Source: Spirillospora albida
GTDB taxonomy: Bacteria; Actinomycetota; Actinomycetes; Streptosporangiales; Streptosporangiaceae
Length of the DNA stretch: 64,000 bases
NCBI RefSeq assembly: GCF_000718255.1
Contig: NZ_JOFJ01000006.1
Span: 195,926 to 259,925, forward strand
Direction of reading: 5' to 3'
Shown: one piece after another, positions 24,400 to 33,100 of the stretch
Layout: every line of letters begins with the position of its first letter
Position numbering within the stretch: the first letter of the stretch is position 1
Position numbers and translations under genes: made by a program
Notes under the pieces: model-generated
What the model was told of the DNA's origin: nothing
Seen by the model: only the letters and a program-made list of their open reading frames with translations
Database searches by the model: none

Positions 24400-26466
24400 T
24401 CAGCCCGCGGGCGCGACGCTGACGGCGCAGACCTTGAACTCCGGCATGCGGGACGTCGGGTCCAGCGCCGCGTTGGTGAGGGTGTTCGCGCGGCCGGCGC
24501 CCGGCCAGTGGAACGGCATGAAGACCGTGTCCGCGCGGATCGTGTCGGTCAGGCGGGCCTTCGCGACCGCGATTCCGCGGCGGCTGGCCACCCGCACCGG
24601 CGCCCCGTCCTCGATGCCGGCGCGCTCGGCCAGGTCGGGGTGCATCTCCACGAACGGCTCCGGCGCCGCCGCCGTCAGTTCCCGGACGCGCCGCGTCTGG
24701 GCCCCCGACTGGTACTGCGCGAGGACGCGCCCGGTCGTCAGGTAGAGCGGGTAGTCGGCGTCCACGTCCTCGGCCGGCCCCCGCTGCTCGACCGGGAGGA
24801 GGCGGGCGCGGCCGTCCGGCGTCGGGAAGCGGTCCAGGTAGGGGCGCGGCGTGCCCGGGTGGTCCTCGGCGGGGCAGGGCCAGAAGACCCCGCCCTCCGC
24901 CTCGATCCGCTCGTAGGTGATCCCGGAGTAGTCGGCGACGCCGCCCGCGCTGGCGGCCCGCAGCTCGCCGAACACGGCCCGGGGGTCGGTGCTCCAGTCG
25001 CCGGGGGCGGCCAGCCGGTTCGCGAGCGCGGAGATGATCTCCAGGTCGGTGCGGACGCCGTCCGGCGGCGGGACGGCGCGGCGGCGGCGCAGCACCCGGC
25101 CCTCCAGGTTCGTCATCGTCCCGGACTCCTCGGCCCACTGCGCGGTCGGCAGCACGACGTCGGCGCGCCGCGCGGTCTCCGACGGCACGAAGTCGGCCAC
25201 CACCAGGAGGTCCAGGGCGTCCAGGCGGTCCTGGACGGACGCGGCGTTCGGTGCCGACACCACCGGGTTCGACCCGAACAGCAGCATCGCCTTCGGGCCG
25301 CCGTCGGTGCCGAGTGCGTCGAGGAGCTCGTACGCGGAGCGGCCGGGGCCGGGCAGCGCGTCCGGATCGACGCCCCAAACCTTCGCGACATGCGTCCGCG
25401 CCGCCGGGTCGTCGATGCGGCGGTAGCCGGGGAGCTGGTCGGCCTTCTGGCCGTGCTCCCGCCCGCCCTGCCCGTTGCCCTGCCCGGTGATGCACCCGTA
25501 CCCGGAGCCGGGCCTGCCGGGCAGGCCCAGCGCGAGCGCCAGGTTGATGAAGGCGGTCACGGTGTCGACGCCCTGGGCGTGCTGCTCGGCGCCCCGCGCG
25601 GTGAGGACCAGCGCCCTGCGCGCCGTGCCCAGCATCCGGACGGCCTCGCGCATGTGCGCCACCGGCACCCCGGTGACGCGCTCGACCCGCTCCGGCCAGT
25701 ACCCGTTCACGACCGTGCGGACCTCCGCGAACCCGGACGTGCGGGACGCGATGTACGGCTCGTCCAGGTACCCCTCGGTCATGGCGAGGTGCAGGAGGCC
25801 GTTGGCGAGCGCCAGGTCGGTGCCCGGCGTCGGCTGCAGGTGCAGGTCGGCCTGGCGGGCGGTCGCCGTGCGGCGCGGGTCGATGACGATGAGCGCCCCG
25901 CCCGCCTCCTTCTGCCTCGCGATGTGCCGCATGAACGGCGGCATGGTCTCGGCGACGTTGCCGCCCGCCATGAGGATCACGTCGGCCTCCGCGACGTCCG
26001 TGATCGGGCCGGGCAGGCCGCGGTCCATCCCGAACGCGCGGCCCGACGCGGCCGCGGCCGACGACATGCAGAACCGGCCGTTGTAGTCGATCTGCGAGGT
26101 GCGCAGGGCGATCCGCGCGAACTTGCCGAGCTGGTACGCCTTCTCGTTCGTCAGCCCGCCGCCGCCGAACACGGCGACGGCGTCCGGCCCGTGCGCGCCC
26201 TGGAGCGCGCGGATCCGCGCGGTGATCAGGTCGAGGGCCTCGTCCCAGGTGCAGGGTTCCTGCGGGCCGCCGGGCGCGCGCCGGACGAGCGGCGTGGTCA
26301 GCCGGTCCGGGACGGTCAGCAGTGACGCCGCCGACCAGCCCTTCTGGCACAGACCGCCCTGGTTGGCGGGCACGTCGTCGCGCGGCGCGACCACCCCGTC
26401 CCCCGTGAGCGTCATCCCGCACTGCAGCGCGCAGTAGGGGCAGTGCGTGGGCGTGCTGCCCGCCAT
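24400..26466 (-). CDS. Assimilatory nitrate reductase, molybdopterin catalytic subunit
   Basis: Molybdenum bis-MGD oxidoreductase of 688 residues, reducing nitrate to nitrite in the cytoplasm (NarB/NasA type, no signal peptide). The N-terminus binds one [4Fe-4S] cluster: Cys9, Cys12, Cys16 and Cys40 (CPYCALQCG ... GGLCQKGW), with the conserved Lys42. The MGD-binding regions GGNVAET and LLFGSNPVVSAPN follow, and the C-terminal molydopterin dinucleotide-binding domain starts near YPLYLTTGRVLAQYQ. It is convergent with the nirB operon, completing nitrate to ammonium. No nitrate transporter gene is in the window. Confidence 0.92.
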   Translation of the reverse strand: MAGSTPTHCPYCALQCGMTLTGDGVVAPRDDVPANQGGLCQKGWSAASLLTVPDRLTTPLVRRAPGGPQEPCTWDEALDLITARIRALQGAHGPDAVAVFGGGGLTNEKAYQLGKFARIALRTSQIDYNGRFCMSSAAAASGRAFGMDRGLPGPITDVAEADVILMAGGNVAETMPPFMRHIARQKEAGGALIVIDPRRTATARQADLHLQPTPGTDLALANGLLHLAMTEGYLDEPYIASRTSGFAEVRTVVNGYWPERVERVTGVPVAHMREAVRMLGTARRALVLTARGAEQHAQGVDTVTAFINLALALGLPGRPGSGYGCITGQGNGQGGREHGQKADQLPGYRRIDDPAARTHVAKVWGVDPDALPGPGRSAYELLDALGTDGGPKAMLLFGSNPVVSAPNAASVQDRLDALDLLVVADFVPSETARRADVVLPTAQWAEESGTMTNLEGRVLRRRRAVPPPDGVRTDLEIISALANRLAAPGDWSTDPRAVFGELRAASAGGVADYSGITYERIEAEGGVFWPCPAEDHPGTPRPYLDRFPTPDGRARLLPVEQRGPAEDVDADYPLYLTTGRVLAQYQSGAQTRRVRELTAAAPEPFVEMHPDLAERAGIEDGAPVRVASRRGIAVAKARLTDTIRADTVFMPFHWPGAGRANTLTNAALDPTSRMPEFKVCAVSVAPAG

Positions 26467-26614
26467 CCGCCGTCCTCCGTCCGTACCGTCACCTGTCGGT
26501 CCGGACGCTAGTCAGGCCCCGTTACGCGGCCGGGTGCGCACTGTGTCGCCTGCGCAACGTCGCCCTCACATCCGACACACGGGCGATGTCAGACCGATAA
26601 CCCGAACAGTGATG

Positions 26615-26643
26615 TTCAATTCACCTCGATCTCCGGCTAGTCT
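26615..26643 (+). promoter_or_regulatory. Promoter of the DHA2 exporter gene
   Basis: TTCAAT (26615-26620), 17 bases, TAGTCT (26638-26643). The start point would fall in the palindrome at 26642-26669, so a repressor bound there would block it. Confidence 0.45.
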
Positions 26644-26669
26644 AACTTGAACATGTCTGTTCGAGTTAG
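26642..26669. promoter_or_regulatory. Palindromic operator, TetR type
   Basis: Arms CTAACTTGAACA and TGTTCGAGTTAG (one mismatch) with a four-base centre, nine bases before the exporter start codon. The regulator is most likely the TetR protein encoded behind the exporter. Size and position fit a TetR operator. Confidence 0.6.
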
Positions 26670-26678
26670 GAGATCTCG

Positions 26679-28070
26679 GTGCATTCCCCTCCCGCCGCGC
26701 GGTGGCGCGCCCTCGTCCTGCTGTGCCTCGCCCAGTTCATGCTCGTCGTCGACATCACCGTCGTGAACGTCGCGCTGCCCACCATCGGCGCCGACCTCGG
26801 CCTCGACGGCACCGAGGCGACCTGGGTCGTCACCGCCTACGCCCTCTGCTTCGGCGGACTGCTGCTGCTCGGCGGGCGGCTCGCCGACGCCCTCGGCCGC
26901 CGCCGCGCCGTCCTGCTCGGCCTCGCCCTGTTCAGCGCCGCCTCCCTCGCCTGCGGGCTCGCGCCGGACGGCACCGTCCTGATCGCCGGGCGCGCCGTCC
27001 AGGGCGCCGGCGCCGCGCTGCTGTCCCCGGCCGCCCTCGCGATCATCACGACGGCCTTCCACGGCCCCGAACGGCACCGCGCCCTCGGCGTCTGGGCCGC
27101 GATCGGCGGCACCGGCGCCGCCGCCGGCGTCCTGCTGGGCGGGCTGCTCGCCGGCGGTCCCGGCTGGGAATGGGTGTTCTTCGTGAACGTCCCCGTCGGC
27201 CTCGCCGTGCTGGCGCTGCTGCCGTCCGCCGTCGCCGCCGTGCCCCCCGTCCGCCGCCCCCTCGACCCGGCCGGCGCGCTCACCGGCACGCTCGCCGCGG
27301 GCGCGCTCATTTTCGGCCTCGTCCGGGCCGGGGAGGACGGCTGGGGTAGCGCCCCGGCTCTCGGCGCCCTCGCCGCGTCCGCCGTCCTCGCGATCGCGTT
27401 CGTGCTGGTGGAACGGGGCGTCCGGAGCCCGCTCGTGCCGCTGCCCTTCCTCGCCCGCCGGACGATCGCGACCGGCGGGCTGATCATGGTGGCCGCGTCG
27501 GTCATGATGCTGTCGGCGTTCTTCCTCTGCTCGCTGTACCTGCAGCACGTCCTCGGGCTCTCCGCGGTGCGGACCGGCCTGGCGTTCCTGCCCGCCGCCC
27601 TCGCCACCATCGCCGGCGCCCACCTGGCGTCGGGCCTGGTGGGACGGATCGGGCCGCGCCCCGTCGCCGCGACGGGATTCGCCCTCGCCGCCGCGGGCGC
27701 GCTGCTGCTCGCGCGCGTCCCGGCCGGCGGCCACGTCCTCACCGACGTCCTGCCCGGCTTCGTGCTGCTCGCCGCCGGGACGGGCGCCGGATTCGTGTGC
27801 GCCACCACCACCGCCATGAGCGGGATCGGGCACGACGAGGCCGGCGTCGCGTCCGGCATCGTCAGCACCGGCCACGAGATCGGCGGCGCCCTCGGCGTCG
27901 CGCTCGCCGCCGCCTTCGCCGGCGCGAGCCTCGGCGGCGCGTCCGTGGACGGCTTCCAGGACGCGTTCACCGTGTTCGCGGGCGTGGCGGCGGCCGTCGC
28001 CGCGTTCGCGGTGCTGCTCGTCCCCGCCGGCCGCCCCGAACCCGGAGACGGCCCCGTCTTCGCCCACTGA
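26679..28070 (+). CDS. DHA2-family MFS drug exporter
   Basis: Proton-coupled efflux protein of 463 residues with 14 predicted membrane segments, of the EmrB/QacA group. Typical signatures are FMLVVDITVVNVALPTIG in helix 1, the WVVTAYALCFGG segment, GGRLADALGRRRA in the first cytoplasmic loop and GAALLSPAALAIITTAF in helix 5. The start is GTG 26679 after TAGGAGA. It is followed by a tetR gene 20 bases on and controlled from the palindrome in its promoter. It is a drug-type exporter, not a NarK nitrate transporter, despite the neighbourhood. Confidence 0.92.
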   Translation: MHSPPAARWRALVLLCLAQFMLVVDITVVNVALPTIGADLGLDGTEATWVVTAYALCFGGLLLLGGRLADALGRRRAVLLGLALFSAASLACGLAPDGTVLIAGRAVQGAGAALLSPAALAIITTAFHGPERHRALGVWAAIGGTGAAAGVLLGGLLAGGPGWEWVFFVNVPVGLAVLALLPSAVAAVPPVRRPLDPAGALTGTLAAGALIFGLVRAGEDGWGSAPALGALAASAVLAIAFVLVERGVRSPLVPLPFLARRTIATGGLIMVAASVMMLSAFFLCSLYLQHVLGLSAVRTGLAFLPAALATIAGAHLASGLVGRIGPRPVAATGFALAAAGALLLARVPAGGHVLTDVLPGFVLLAAGTGAGFVCATTTAMSGIGHDEAGVASGIVSTGHEIGGALGVALAAAFAGASLGGASVDGFQDAFTVFAGVAAAVAAFAVLLVPAGRPEPGDGPVFAH

Positions 28071-28078
28071 CGGCCCTC

Positions 28079-28084
28079 TACGCT
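28079..28084 (+). promoter_or_regulatory. -10 box TACGCT before the tetR gene
   Basis: TACGCT is six bases from the ATG at 28091 with no ribosome site, suggesting a leaderless tetR transcript in addition to readthrough from the exporter. Confidence 0.4.
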
Positions 28085-28090
28085 GAACGC

Positions 28091-28717
28091 ATGCCCAGCC
28101 CCACTCCGGATCCCGTACGGCGCCGTGCGCCGGATCCCCCGCGGCGCCGCGCGGACGCCGAGCGCAACATCGAGGCCATCCTCGACGCCGCCCTGCGCCG
28201 CCTGTCCCGCAACCCGTCGGCGGGCATGACCGAGATCGCGAAGGCCGCCGGGGTGGGCCGGGTCACCCTCTACGGGCACTTCCCGTCCCGGGAGGCGCTG
28301 GTCGAGACGCTGTTCCAGCGGTCCCTGGACGCCGCCGACGACGTCCTGGACGTCGTCGACATCGACACCGGCGCGGCGGACGAGGCGCTCGAGCGCCTCG
28401 TCCGCTCGTCCTGGCGGGTGCTGGACCGGCACCGGACGCTGCTGTCCGTCGCGCTGGAGGTCCTCGGGCCGGGCGGCGTCCGCGACCGGCACGGCGCGGT
28501 CCTCGCCCGCGTCGAGGGCCTCGTCCGCCGCGGCCAGGACGAGGGCGTCTTCACTGCGGACGCCCCGCCGGCATGGCTCGCCACGACCGTCTACACGCTG
28601 ATGCACGCCGCCGCCCAGGAGGCCGACGAGGGCCGGCTGTCCGCCGACCGCGCCGCCGGCGTCCTGACCGGCACGATCCTGGGCGCCCTGCGCGGCCCCG
28701 AACCGGAGGAACCGTGA
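28091..28717 (+). CDS. TetR-family repressor
   Basis: Repressor of 208 residues. The DNA-binding domain is residues about 22-70: ERNIEAILDAALRRL, then MTEIAKAAGVGRVTLYGHF, with the YGHFPSREALVE segment that marks TetR proteins. The rest is a helical ligand-binding and dimer domain with no recognisable specificity. The likely target is the exporter gene just upstream, through the palindrome at 26642-26669. The stop overlaps the start of the DUF2470 gene (GTGA). Confidence 0.9.
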   Translation: MPSPTPDPVRRRAPDPPRRRADAERNIEAILDAALRRLSRNPSAGMTEIAKAAGVGRVTLYGHFPSREALVETLFQRSLDAADDVLDVVDIDTGAADEALERLVRSSWRVLDRHRTLLSVALEVLGPGGVRDRHGAVLARVEGLVRRGQDEGVFTADAPPAWLATTVYTLMHAAAQEADEGRLSADRAAGVLTGTILGALRGPEPEEP

Positions 28718-29004
28718 CCGCCTTCACCGAGGACGTCGTCCAGCAGATCGCGCGGCACATGAACGACGACCACGCCGCCGACTGCCTCACGATCTGCCGC
28801 GCGCTCGGCGGCCGCCCCGCCGCCACCGCCGCCCGCATGACCGGCCTCGACGCCGACGGCATCGATTTCGCCGTCACGGAGAAGGGCGGCGAGACGGCGA
28901 TCCGAATTCCGTGGGGTGAGAGGCCGACCGAACGCGACCAGGTCCGCCGCGAAGTCGTCCGAATGACGCGCGAATCGCGCGCCGCGCTCGCCAATCGATC
29001 TTGA
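28714..29004 (+). CDS. DUF2470 domain protein
   Basis: Small protein of 96 residues in the DUF2470 family. The N-terminal VVQQIARHMNDDHAADCLTI is the signature, including the HMNxDH motif; the domain is found at the C-terminus of heme-utilisation and pyridoxamine-oxidase-like proteins. The free-standing form has no established function. GTG 28714 overlaps the tetR stop and follows GGAGGA, so it is translationally coupled to tetR. The last third uses more A/T than its neighbours. Confidence 0.8.
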   Translation: MTAFTEDVVQQIARHMNDDHAADCLTICRALGGRPAATAARMTGLDADGIDFAVTEKGGETAIRIPWGERPTERDQVRREVVRMTRESRAALANRS

Positions 29005-29082
29005 CCGAATTGAGGTCCCGGGCACGTCCGTAATTGACCCGCCGTTTGACGTGCGGGGGTGCGGACATCTGCGGGGTGACCC

Positions 29083-29110
29083 GGGGGCCGAAAGCGGCCC
29101 CCGTTCCCTT
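29083..29110 (+). terminator. Terminator hairpin after the DUF2470 gene
   Basis: GGGGGCCG / CGGCCCCC with AAAG loop, followed by GTTCCCTT. It lies between the DUF2470 stop and the next small gene. Confidence 0.5.
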
Positions 29111-29124
29111 GACCGGAGGCCGAC

Positions 29125-29313
29125 ATGCTCGCGATCGTCGCGGCGATCGTTTTCGCCATCGCCCTGCTCTTCGACCTGGCGGACGTCTACTCGGACGCCT
29201 TCAACAACGGCACCATGACCGTTCTCGGCCTGCTCCTGCTCGCCCTTCACCTGGCCGGCGTCGGCACGAGCACGAACTGGCGCCCCCGCTCCCACGCCCG
29301 GCGCCGCCGCTGA
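29125..29313 (+). CDS. Small two-helix membrane protein
   Basis: Protein of 62 residues: membrane helix one (LAIVAAIVFAIALLFDLADV), a short loop with SDAFNN, membrane helix two (TMTVLGLLLLALHLAGVG), and a strongly basic tail. ATG 29125 has GGAGG at the right distance (ACCGGAGGCCGAC). The role is unknown. The 199 bases after it hold a copy of the 17-bp dispersed element and no gene. Confidence 0.7.
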   Translation: MLAIVAAIVFAIALLFDLADVYSDAFNNGTMTVLGLLLLALHLAGVGTSTNWRPRSHARRRR

Positions 29314-29323
29314 CCGGTACAGA

Positions 29324-29340
29324 TCTACAACGTAAAGGCC
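29324..29340 (+). repeat. 17-bp dispersed element, copy 1
   Basis: TCTACAACGTAAAGGCC, ten bases after the stop of the small membrane protein gene. It is one of five copies, all on the + strand; consensus YYTACAAYGTMAAGGCC with a TAC...GTA dyad core. Confidence 0.5.
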
Positions 29341-29512
29341 CCCGGCCCGGCGAGCGCGTCGCCCCATCGCAAGGTGCGGCGAGGCGCGAGCCGGGCCGCC
29401 GCCCGAGCCGTCCAGGACGCGTCCGCCGGCGGGCGGTGGTCATCACCACAGCCGCGCGGCGGCCGGGACCGATGAACGGGGCGGCGCGGGAAGGCGGCGT
29501 GACCGGCCGGGG

Positions 29513-30442
29513 TCAGCGGGACAGGGCGTTGAGGAGGCGGTTCACGGGGCTGCCGAGGTTCCACTCGTCGGCCAGCGCGACCAGGGTCTCCGGGTCGCGC
29601 GGTGCGGTGGGGAGGCGGTCGTCCAGGGAGCCGAGCTCGGGGGCGCCGATGTCGGTGACGACCCGCACCACCGTCTCCGCGGACGCCAGGTAGTCGCGGG
29701 CCGCCTCCATGCGGCGGCGGGCGCCCGCGGGGAAGCCCTCCTCGGTGCCGGCGTCGAGGGCCGCGAGGATGCCCGCCACGGAGCCGAACCGGGTGACCAG
29801 GGCGGCGGCGGTCTTGTCGCCCACGCCGGGCACGCCCGGCAGGCCGTCGCTCGGGTCGCCGCGCAGGGTCGCGTAGTCGGCGTAGCCGCGGCCGGGGATG
29901 CGGTACTTCTCCCCGACCTCCTTCTCGCCCATGACCTGGAGGTTCCGGATGCCCCGCGCGGTGTAGAGGATGTTCACGGGGCCGTCGTCCGCGACCAGCT
30001 GGAAGAGGTCGCGGTCACCGGTCACGATGTCGACCGGCCCGGCGGCGGCGCCCCGCGTGGCGAGCGTGCCGATCACGTCGTCGGCCTCGTAGCCGGGGAC
30101 GCCCACCCGCGCCAGCCCCACCGCGTCCAGGACGGCGTCGATGATCGGCAGCTGCGCCTCGAGCGCGTCGGGCGTCTGGTCGCCGCCGTCCGCCGCCACC
30201 CGGTGCGCCTTGTAGGAGGGCAGCGCCTCGACACGGAACGACGGCCGCCAGTCGGCGTCCATGCAGCACACGAGGCGGTCGGGGGAGCGGTCCTGCACCA
30301 GCCGCGCGATCATGTCGATGAGCCCGCGCACGGCGTTGACGGGCGTGCCGTCCGGCGCCGTCACCGACTCGGGCACCCCGAAGAACGCGCGGAAGTACAG
30401 CGACGGCGTGTCCAGCAGCATCAGCCCGCTCATGGTGCTCAT
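29513..30442 (-). CDS. 5'-3' exonuclease (PolA N-domain type)
   Basis: Nuclease of 309 residues with the fold of the DNA polymerase I 5'-nuclease domain, likely a flap or RNA-primer-removing enzyme. Metal-binding aspartates are visible in CMDADWRPSFR, GYEADDVIGTLA, DIVTGDRDLFQLV and GDPSDGLPG; the helix-hairpin-helix GVPGVGDKTAAAL follows. No polymerase part is attached. ATG 30442 is used; an ATG at 30433 is also possible and no ribosome site separates them. It is divergent from the M24 peptidase gene. Confidence 0.92.
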   Translation of the reverse strand: MSTMSGLMLLDTPSLYFRAFFGVPESVTAPDGTPVNAVRGLIDMIARLVQDRSPDRLVCCMDADWRPSFRVEALPSYKAHRVAADGGDQTPDALEAQLPIIDAVLDAVGLARVGVPGYEADDVIGTLATRGAAAGPVDIVTGDRDLFQLVADDGPVNILYTARGIRNLQVMGEKEVGEKYRIPGRGYADYATLRGDPSDGLPGVPGVGDKTAAALVTRFGSVAGILAALDAGTEEGFPAGARRRMEAARDYLASAETVVRVVTDIGAPELGSLDDRLPTAPRDPETLVALADEWNLGSPVNRLLNALSR

Positions 30443-30513
30443 GCTGCCATGCCGGTCCGTCAGAATTGACGCGTCGTGATCGAGTGCAGGGTGTGGCCGG
30501 GGGAGGAGCCGGG

Positions 30514-31629
30514 ATGGATGTGACGACGGAGTTGTATCCGCGCGAGCGGGTGGGGCGGGTGCGCGAGGCGACCGCGAAGGCCGGGCTGGGGGCGGTGCTG
30601 CTGACGCCCGGTCCGGACCTGCGGTACGTCACCGGGTACGACGCGCACCAGCTGGAGCGGCTGACCTGCCTGGTGGTTCCCGCGTCCGGGGAGCCGTTCA
30701 TGGTCGTGCCGCGGCTGGAGCTGCCCGCCGCCGAGGCGTCCCCGGCGGGGCGGCTCGGCATCGAGTTCGTGCCGTGGGACGAGACCGACGACCCGTACGC
30801 GCTCACGGCGCGCAGGCTCCCGCAGGGCCTGGACCGGGTGGGGCTCGCCGACCGGATGTGGGCCGTCATGGCGCTGCGGTTCCGGGCCGCGATGCCCGGC
30901 GCCGAGCAGGTCGCGGCGGGCGGGGTGCTGCGGGAGCTGCGGATGCGCAAGAGCGCCGCGGAGGTCGAGGCGCTCCGCGAGGCGGGCGCGGCCATCGACC
31001 GGGTGCACCGGCGGGTGCCGGAGTTCCTCAGGGCGGGCCGGACGGAGCGGGAGGTCGGCCGCGACATCGCCGACGCGATCATCGCCGAGGGCCACGCGAC
31101 CGTCGACTTCGTCATCGTGGGCTCCGGCCCGAACGGCGCGAACCCGCACGCGGAGCTGTCGGACCGCGTGATCGGGCCGGGCGAGCCCGTGGTGGTGGAC
31201 ATCGGCGGGACCATGCCGTCCGGGTACTGCTCCGACTCCACCCGCAACTACTGCGTGGGGGAGCCGCCCGCCGACTACCGCGCCTACCACGCGGTGCTGG
31301 AGGAGGCGCAGCGCGTGTCGTGCGAGGCGGTCCGTCCGGGAGTCACGCCCGAGGCGGTGGACGCGGCGGCCCGCGACGTCATCGCGGCGGCCGGGCTCGG
31401 CGAGCACTTCTTCCACCGGACCGGCCACGGCATCGGCCTGGAGTCGCACGAGGAGCCCTACATCGTCGCGGGCAACACCGAGCCGCTGGAGGCGGGCATG
31501 GCGTTCTCCGTGGAACCGGGCATCTACCCGGGGCCGCACGGCGCCCGCATCGAGGACATCGTCGTGTGCACACGGGACGGATTCGAGCCGATGAACGTCG
31601 TCGACCACGGCCTCTTCGTCGTCGATTGA
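30514..31629 (+). CDS. M24-family Xaa-Pro dipeptidase/aminopeptidase
   Basis: Cytoplasmic metallopeptidase of 371 residues with the creatinase-type N-domain (1-130) and the pita-bread catalytic domain (135-371). Metal ligands are all present: Asp in VVVDIGG, Asp in YCSDSTRNY, His in HRTGHGIGLE, Glu in FSVEPGIY and Glu in ARIEDIVV. It likely cleaves Xaa-Pro bonds for peptide recycling. ATG 30514 follows GGGAGGAGCCGGG. A strong terminator hairpin closes the unit. Confidence 0.93.
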   Translation: MDVTTELYPRERVGRVREATAKAGLGAVLLTPGPDLRYVTGYDAHQLERLTCLVVPASGEPFMVVPRLELPAAEASPAGRLGIEFVPWDETDDPYALTARRLPQGLDRVGLADRMWAVMALRFRAAMPGAEQVAAGGVLRELRMRKSAAEVEALREAGAAIDRVHRRVPEFLRAGRTEREVGRDIADAIIAEGHATVDFVIVGSGPNGANPHAELSDRVIGPGEPVVVDIGGTMPSGYCSDSTRNYCVGEPPADYRAYHAVLEEAQRVSCEAVRPGVTPEAVDAAARDVIAAAGLGEHFFHRTGHGIGLESHEEPYIVAGNTEPLEAGMAFSVEPGIYPGPHGARIEDIVVCTRDGFEPMNVVDHGLFVVD

Positions 31630-31651
31630 CAAACAGCGGGGCCTCGCACGG

Positions 31652-31689
31652 GCGGGCGCGGACGGTTTCCGTCCGCGCCCGCACCTTTT
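31652..31689 (+). terminator. Rho-independent terminator
   Basis: Perfect 14-bp arms GCGGGCGCGGACGG / CCGTCCGCGCCCGC with a TTT loop, followed by ACCTTTT, 22 bases after the M24 peptidase stop. The best terminator in the window. Confidence 0.8.
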
Positions 31690-31873
31690 CCCGGCCGTGA
31701 ACTCCCGGGGCAGGTGTGAGACAGCGGAAACATGTGCATAACGATCTCTGCACCAAATGTGCCGCCGATGGCTGACGACATTGCGGGCGGGGTACCGGTG
31801 CGTGTACTTCCTAGTCTCATTGTCACGCGGGGCAGTGCCCGTGCGGTTCGTTGCCGGAAGAGGAGGAGACGCC

Positions 31874-33100
31874 GTGGCCGAGGTCGATCTGACCGGTGTC
31901 GGGAAGGTCTATCCCGACGGCACGCGCGCCGTGACGGACCTGAACCTGCACGTCGCGGACGGGGAGTTCCTCGTTCTGGTCGGGCCGTCGGGATGCGGGA
32001 AGACCACCGCGCTGCGGATGGTCGCCGGGCTGGAGGACATCTCCGAGGGCAGCGTCACCATCGGCGGCCGGGTCGTGAACCGGGTCCCGGCGCGCGACCG
32101 GGACGTCGCGATGGTGTTCCAGAGCTACGCGCTCTACCCGCACCTGTCCGTCCGCGACAACATCGGGTTCGGGCTGTCGCTGCGGAAGGTGCCGAAGGCG
32201 GAGATCCGGGAGAAGGTCGACCGGGCCGCGGACATCCTCGGCCTCACCGACCACCTGGCCCGCAAGCCCCGCAACCTGTCGGGCGGGCAGCGGCAGCGCG
32301 TGGCGATGGGCCGCGCGATCGTCCGGGAGCCGCAGGCGTTCCTCATGGACGAGCCGCTGTCGAACCTGGACGCCAAGCTGCGCGTCCAGATGCGCGCCGA
32401 GATCGCCCGCATCCAGCGCGACCTCGGCGTGACCACGATCTACGTCACCCACGACCAGACCGAGGCGATGACGCTCGGCGACCGGGTCGCGGTGATGAAG
32501 AAGGGCGAGCTGCAGCAGGTCGCGCCGCCGCAGGAGCTGTACGACCGGCCGGCGAACCTGTTCGTCGCCGGGTTCATCGGCTCACCCGCCATGAACCTGC
32601 TGAAGGGCACGCTGTCCGGGGACGCGGCGAACCCGCGCCTGGAGATCGGCGGCCAGACGCTGGCGCTCGCCGGCGAGGTGCTGACCGGGCACCCCGCGCT
32701 TGCGTCCTACTTCGGGCGGGACGTCGTCGTCGGCATCCGCCCGGAGGACATGGAGGACGCCGAGCTCGTCGACGCGCCGGACGGCACGACGCTGACGTCG
32801 TCGGCCGACCTGGTCGAGGCGATGGGCTCGGACGTGCTCGTCCATTTCGCGGTGGAGGCCGGGCAGGTCGTCACCGAGGACACCAAGGAGCTCGCCCGCG
32901 ACGCGGGGACCGACGTGCTGGGCGGCCTGGAGGCGCCCCACACGGTCCTGGTGGCGCGGTTCAGCCCCCGAACGCGTGTGAAGGTGGGCGATCCGGTGAC
33001 CGTGCGAGTCGACACCGGCCGCCTGCACTTCTTCGATATCGAGTCCGGTGCGTCGATCTGGGGATCGGACGCCGGGCCGACCAGGGAGGATGAGGGATGA
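31874..33100 (+). CDS. Sugar-type ABC importer ATPase (UgpC/MsmK-like)
   Basis: ATPase of a carbohydrate-uptake ABC system, 408 residues. Walker A GPSGCGKTT, Q-loop MVFQSYALYPH, signature LSGGQRQRVAMGRAIV, Walker B AFLMDEPLSNLDAKL and switch His in YVTHDQTEAM. The C-terminal regulatory part (about 240-408) has the TOBE/OB-fold seen in MalK/UgpC. The start is GTG 31874 directly after AGGAGGAGAC. First gene of a four-gene operon; its stop overlaps the binding-protein gene by ATGA. The 244-base region before it has a possible -10 (TAGTCT, 31812-31817) but no palindrome like the LacI sites downstream. Confidence 0.93.
   Translation: MAEVDLTGVGKVYPDGTRAVTDLNLHVADGEFLVLVGPSGCGKTTALRMVAGLEDISEGSVTIGGRVVNRVPARDRDVAMVFQSYALYPHLSVRDNIGFGLSLRKVPKAEIREKVDRAADILGLTDHLARKPRNLSGGQRQRVAMGRAIVREPQAFLMDEPLSNLDAKLRVQMRAEIARIQRDLGVTTIYVTHDQTEAMTLGDRVAVMKKGELQQVAPPQELYDRPANLFVAGFIGSPAMNLLKGTLSGDAANPRLEIGGQTLALAGEVLTGHPALASYFGRDVVVGIRPEDMEDAELVDAPDGTTLTSSADLVEAMGSDVLVHFAVEAGQVVTEDTKELARDAGTDVLGGLEAPHTVLVARFSPRTRVKVGDPVTVRVDTGRLHFFDIESGASIWGSDAGPTREDEG

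Noticed and set aside
26679..28070. The MFS gene as a NarK-type nitrate transporter because of its place beside the nitrate reductase
   Set aside because: The signatures (FMLVVDITVVNVALP, 14 membrane segments) are of DHA2 drug exporters, and its own tetR and operator indicate separate control.
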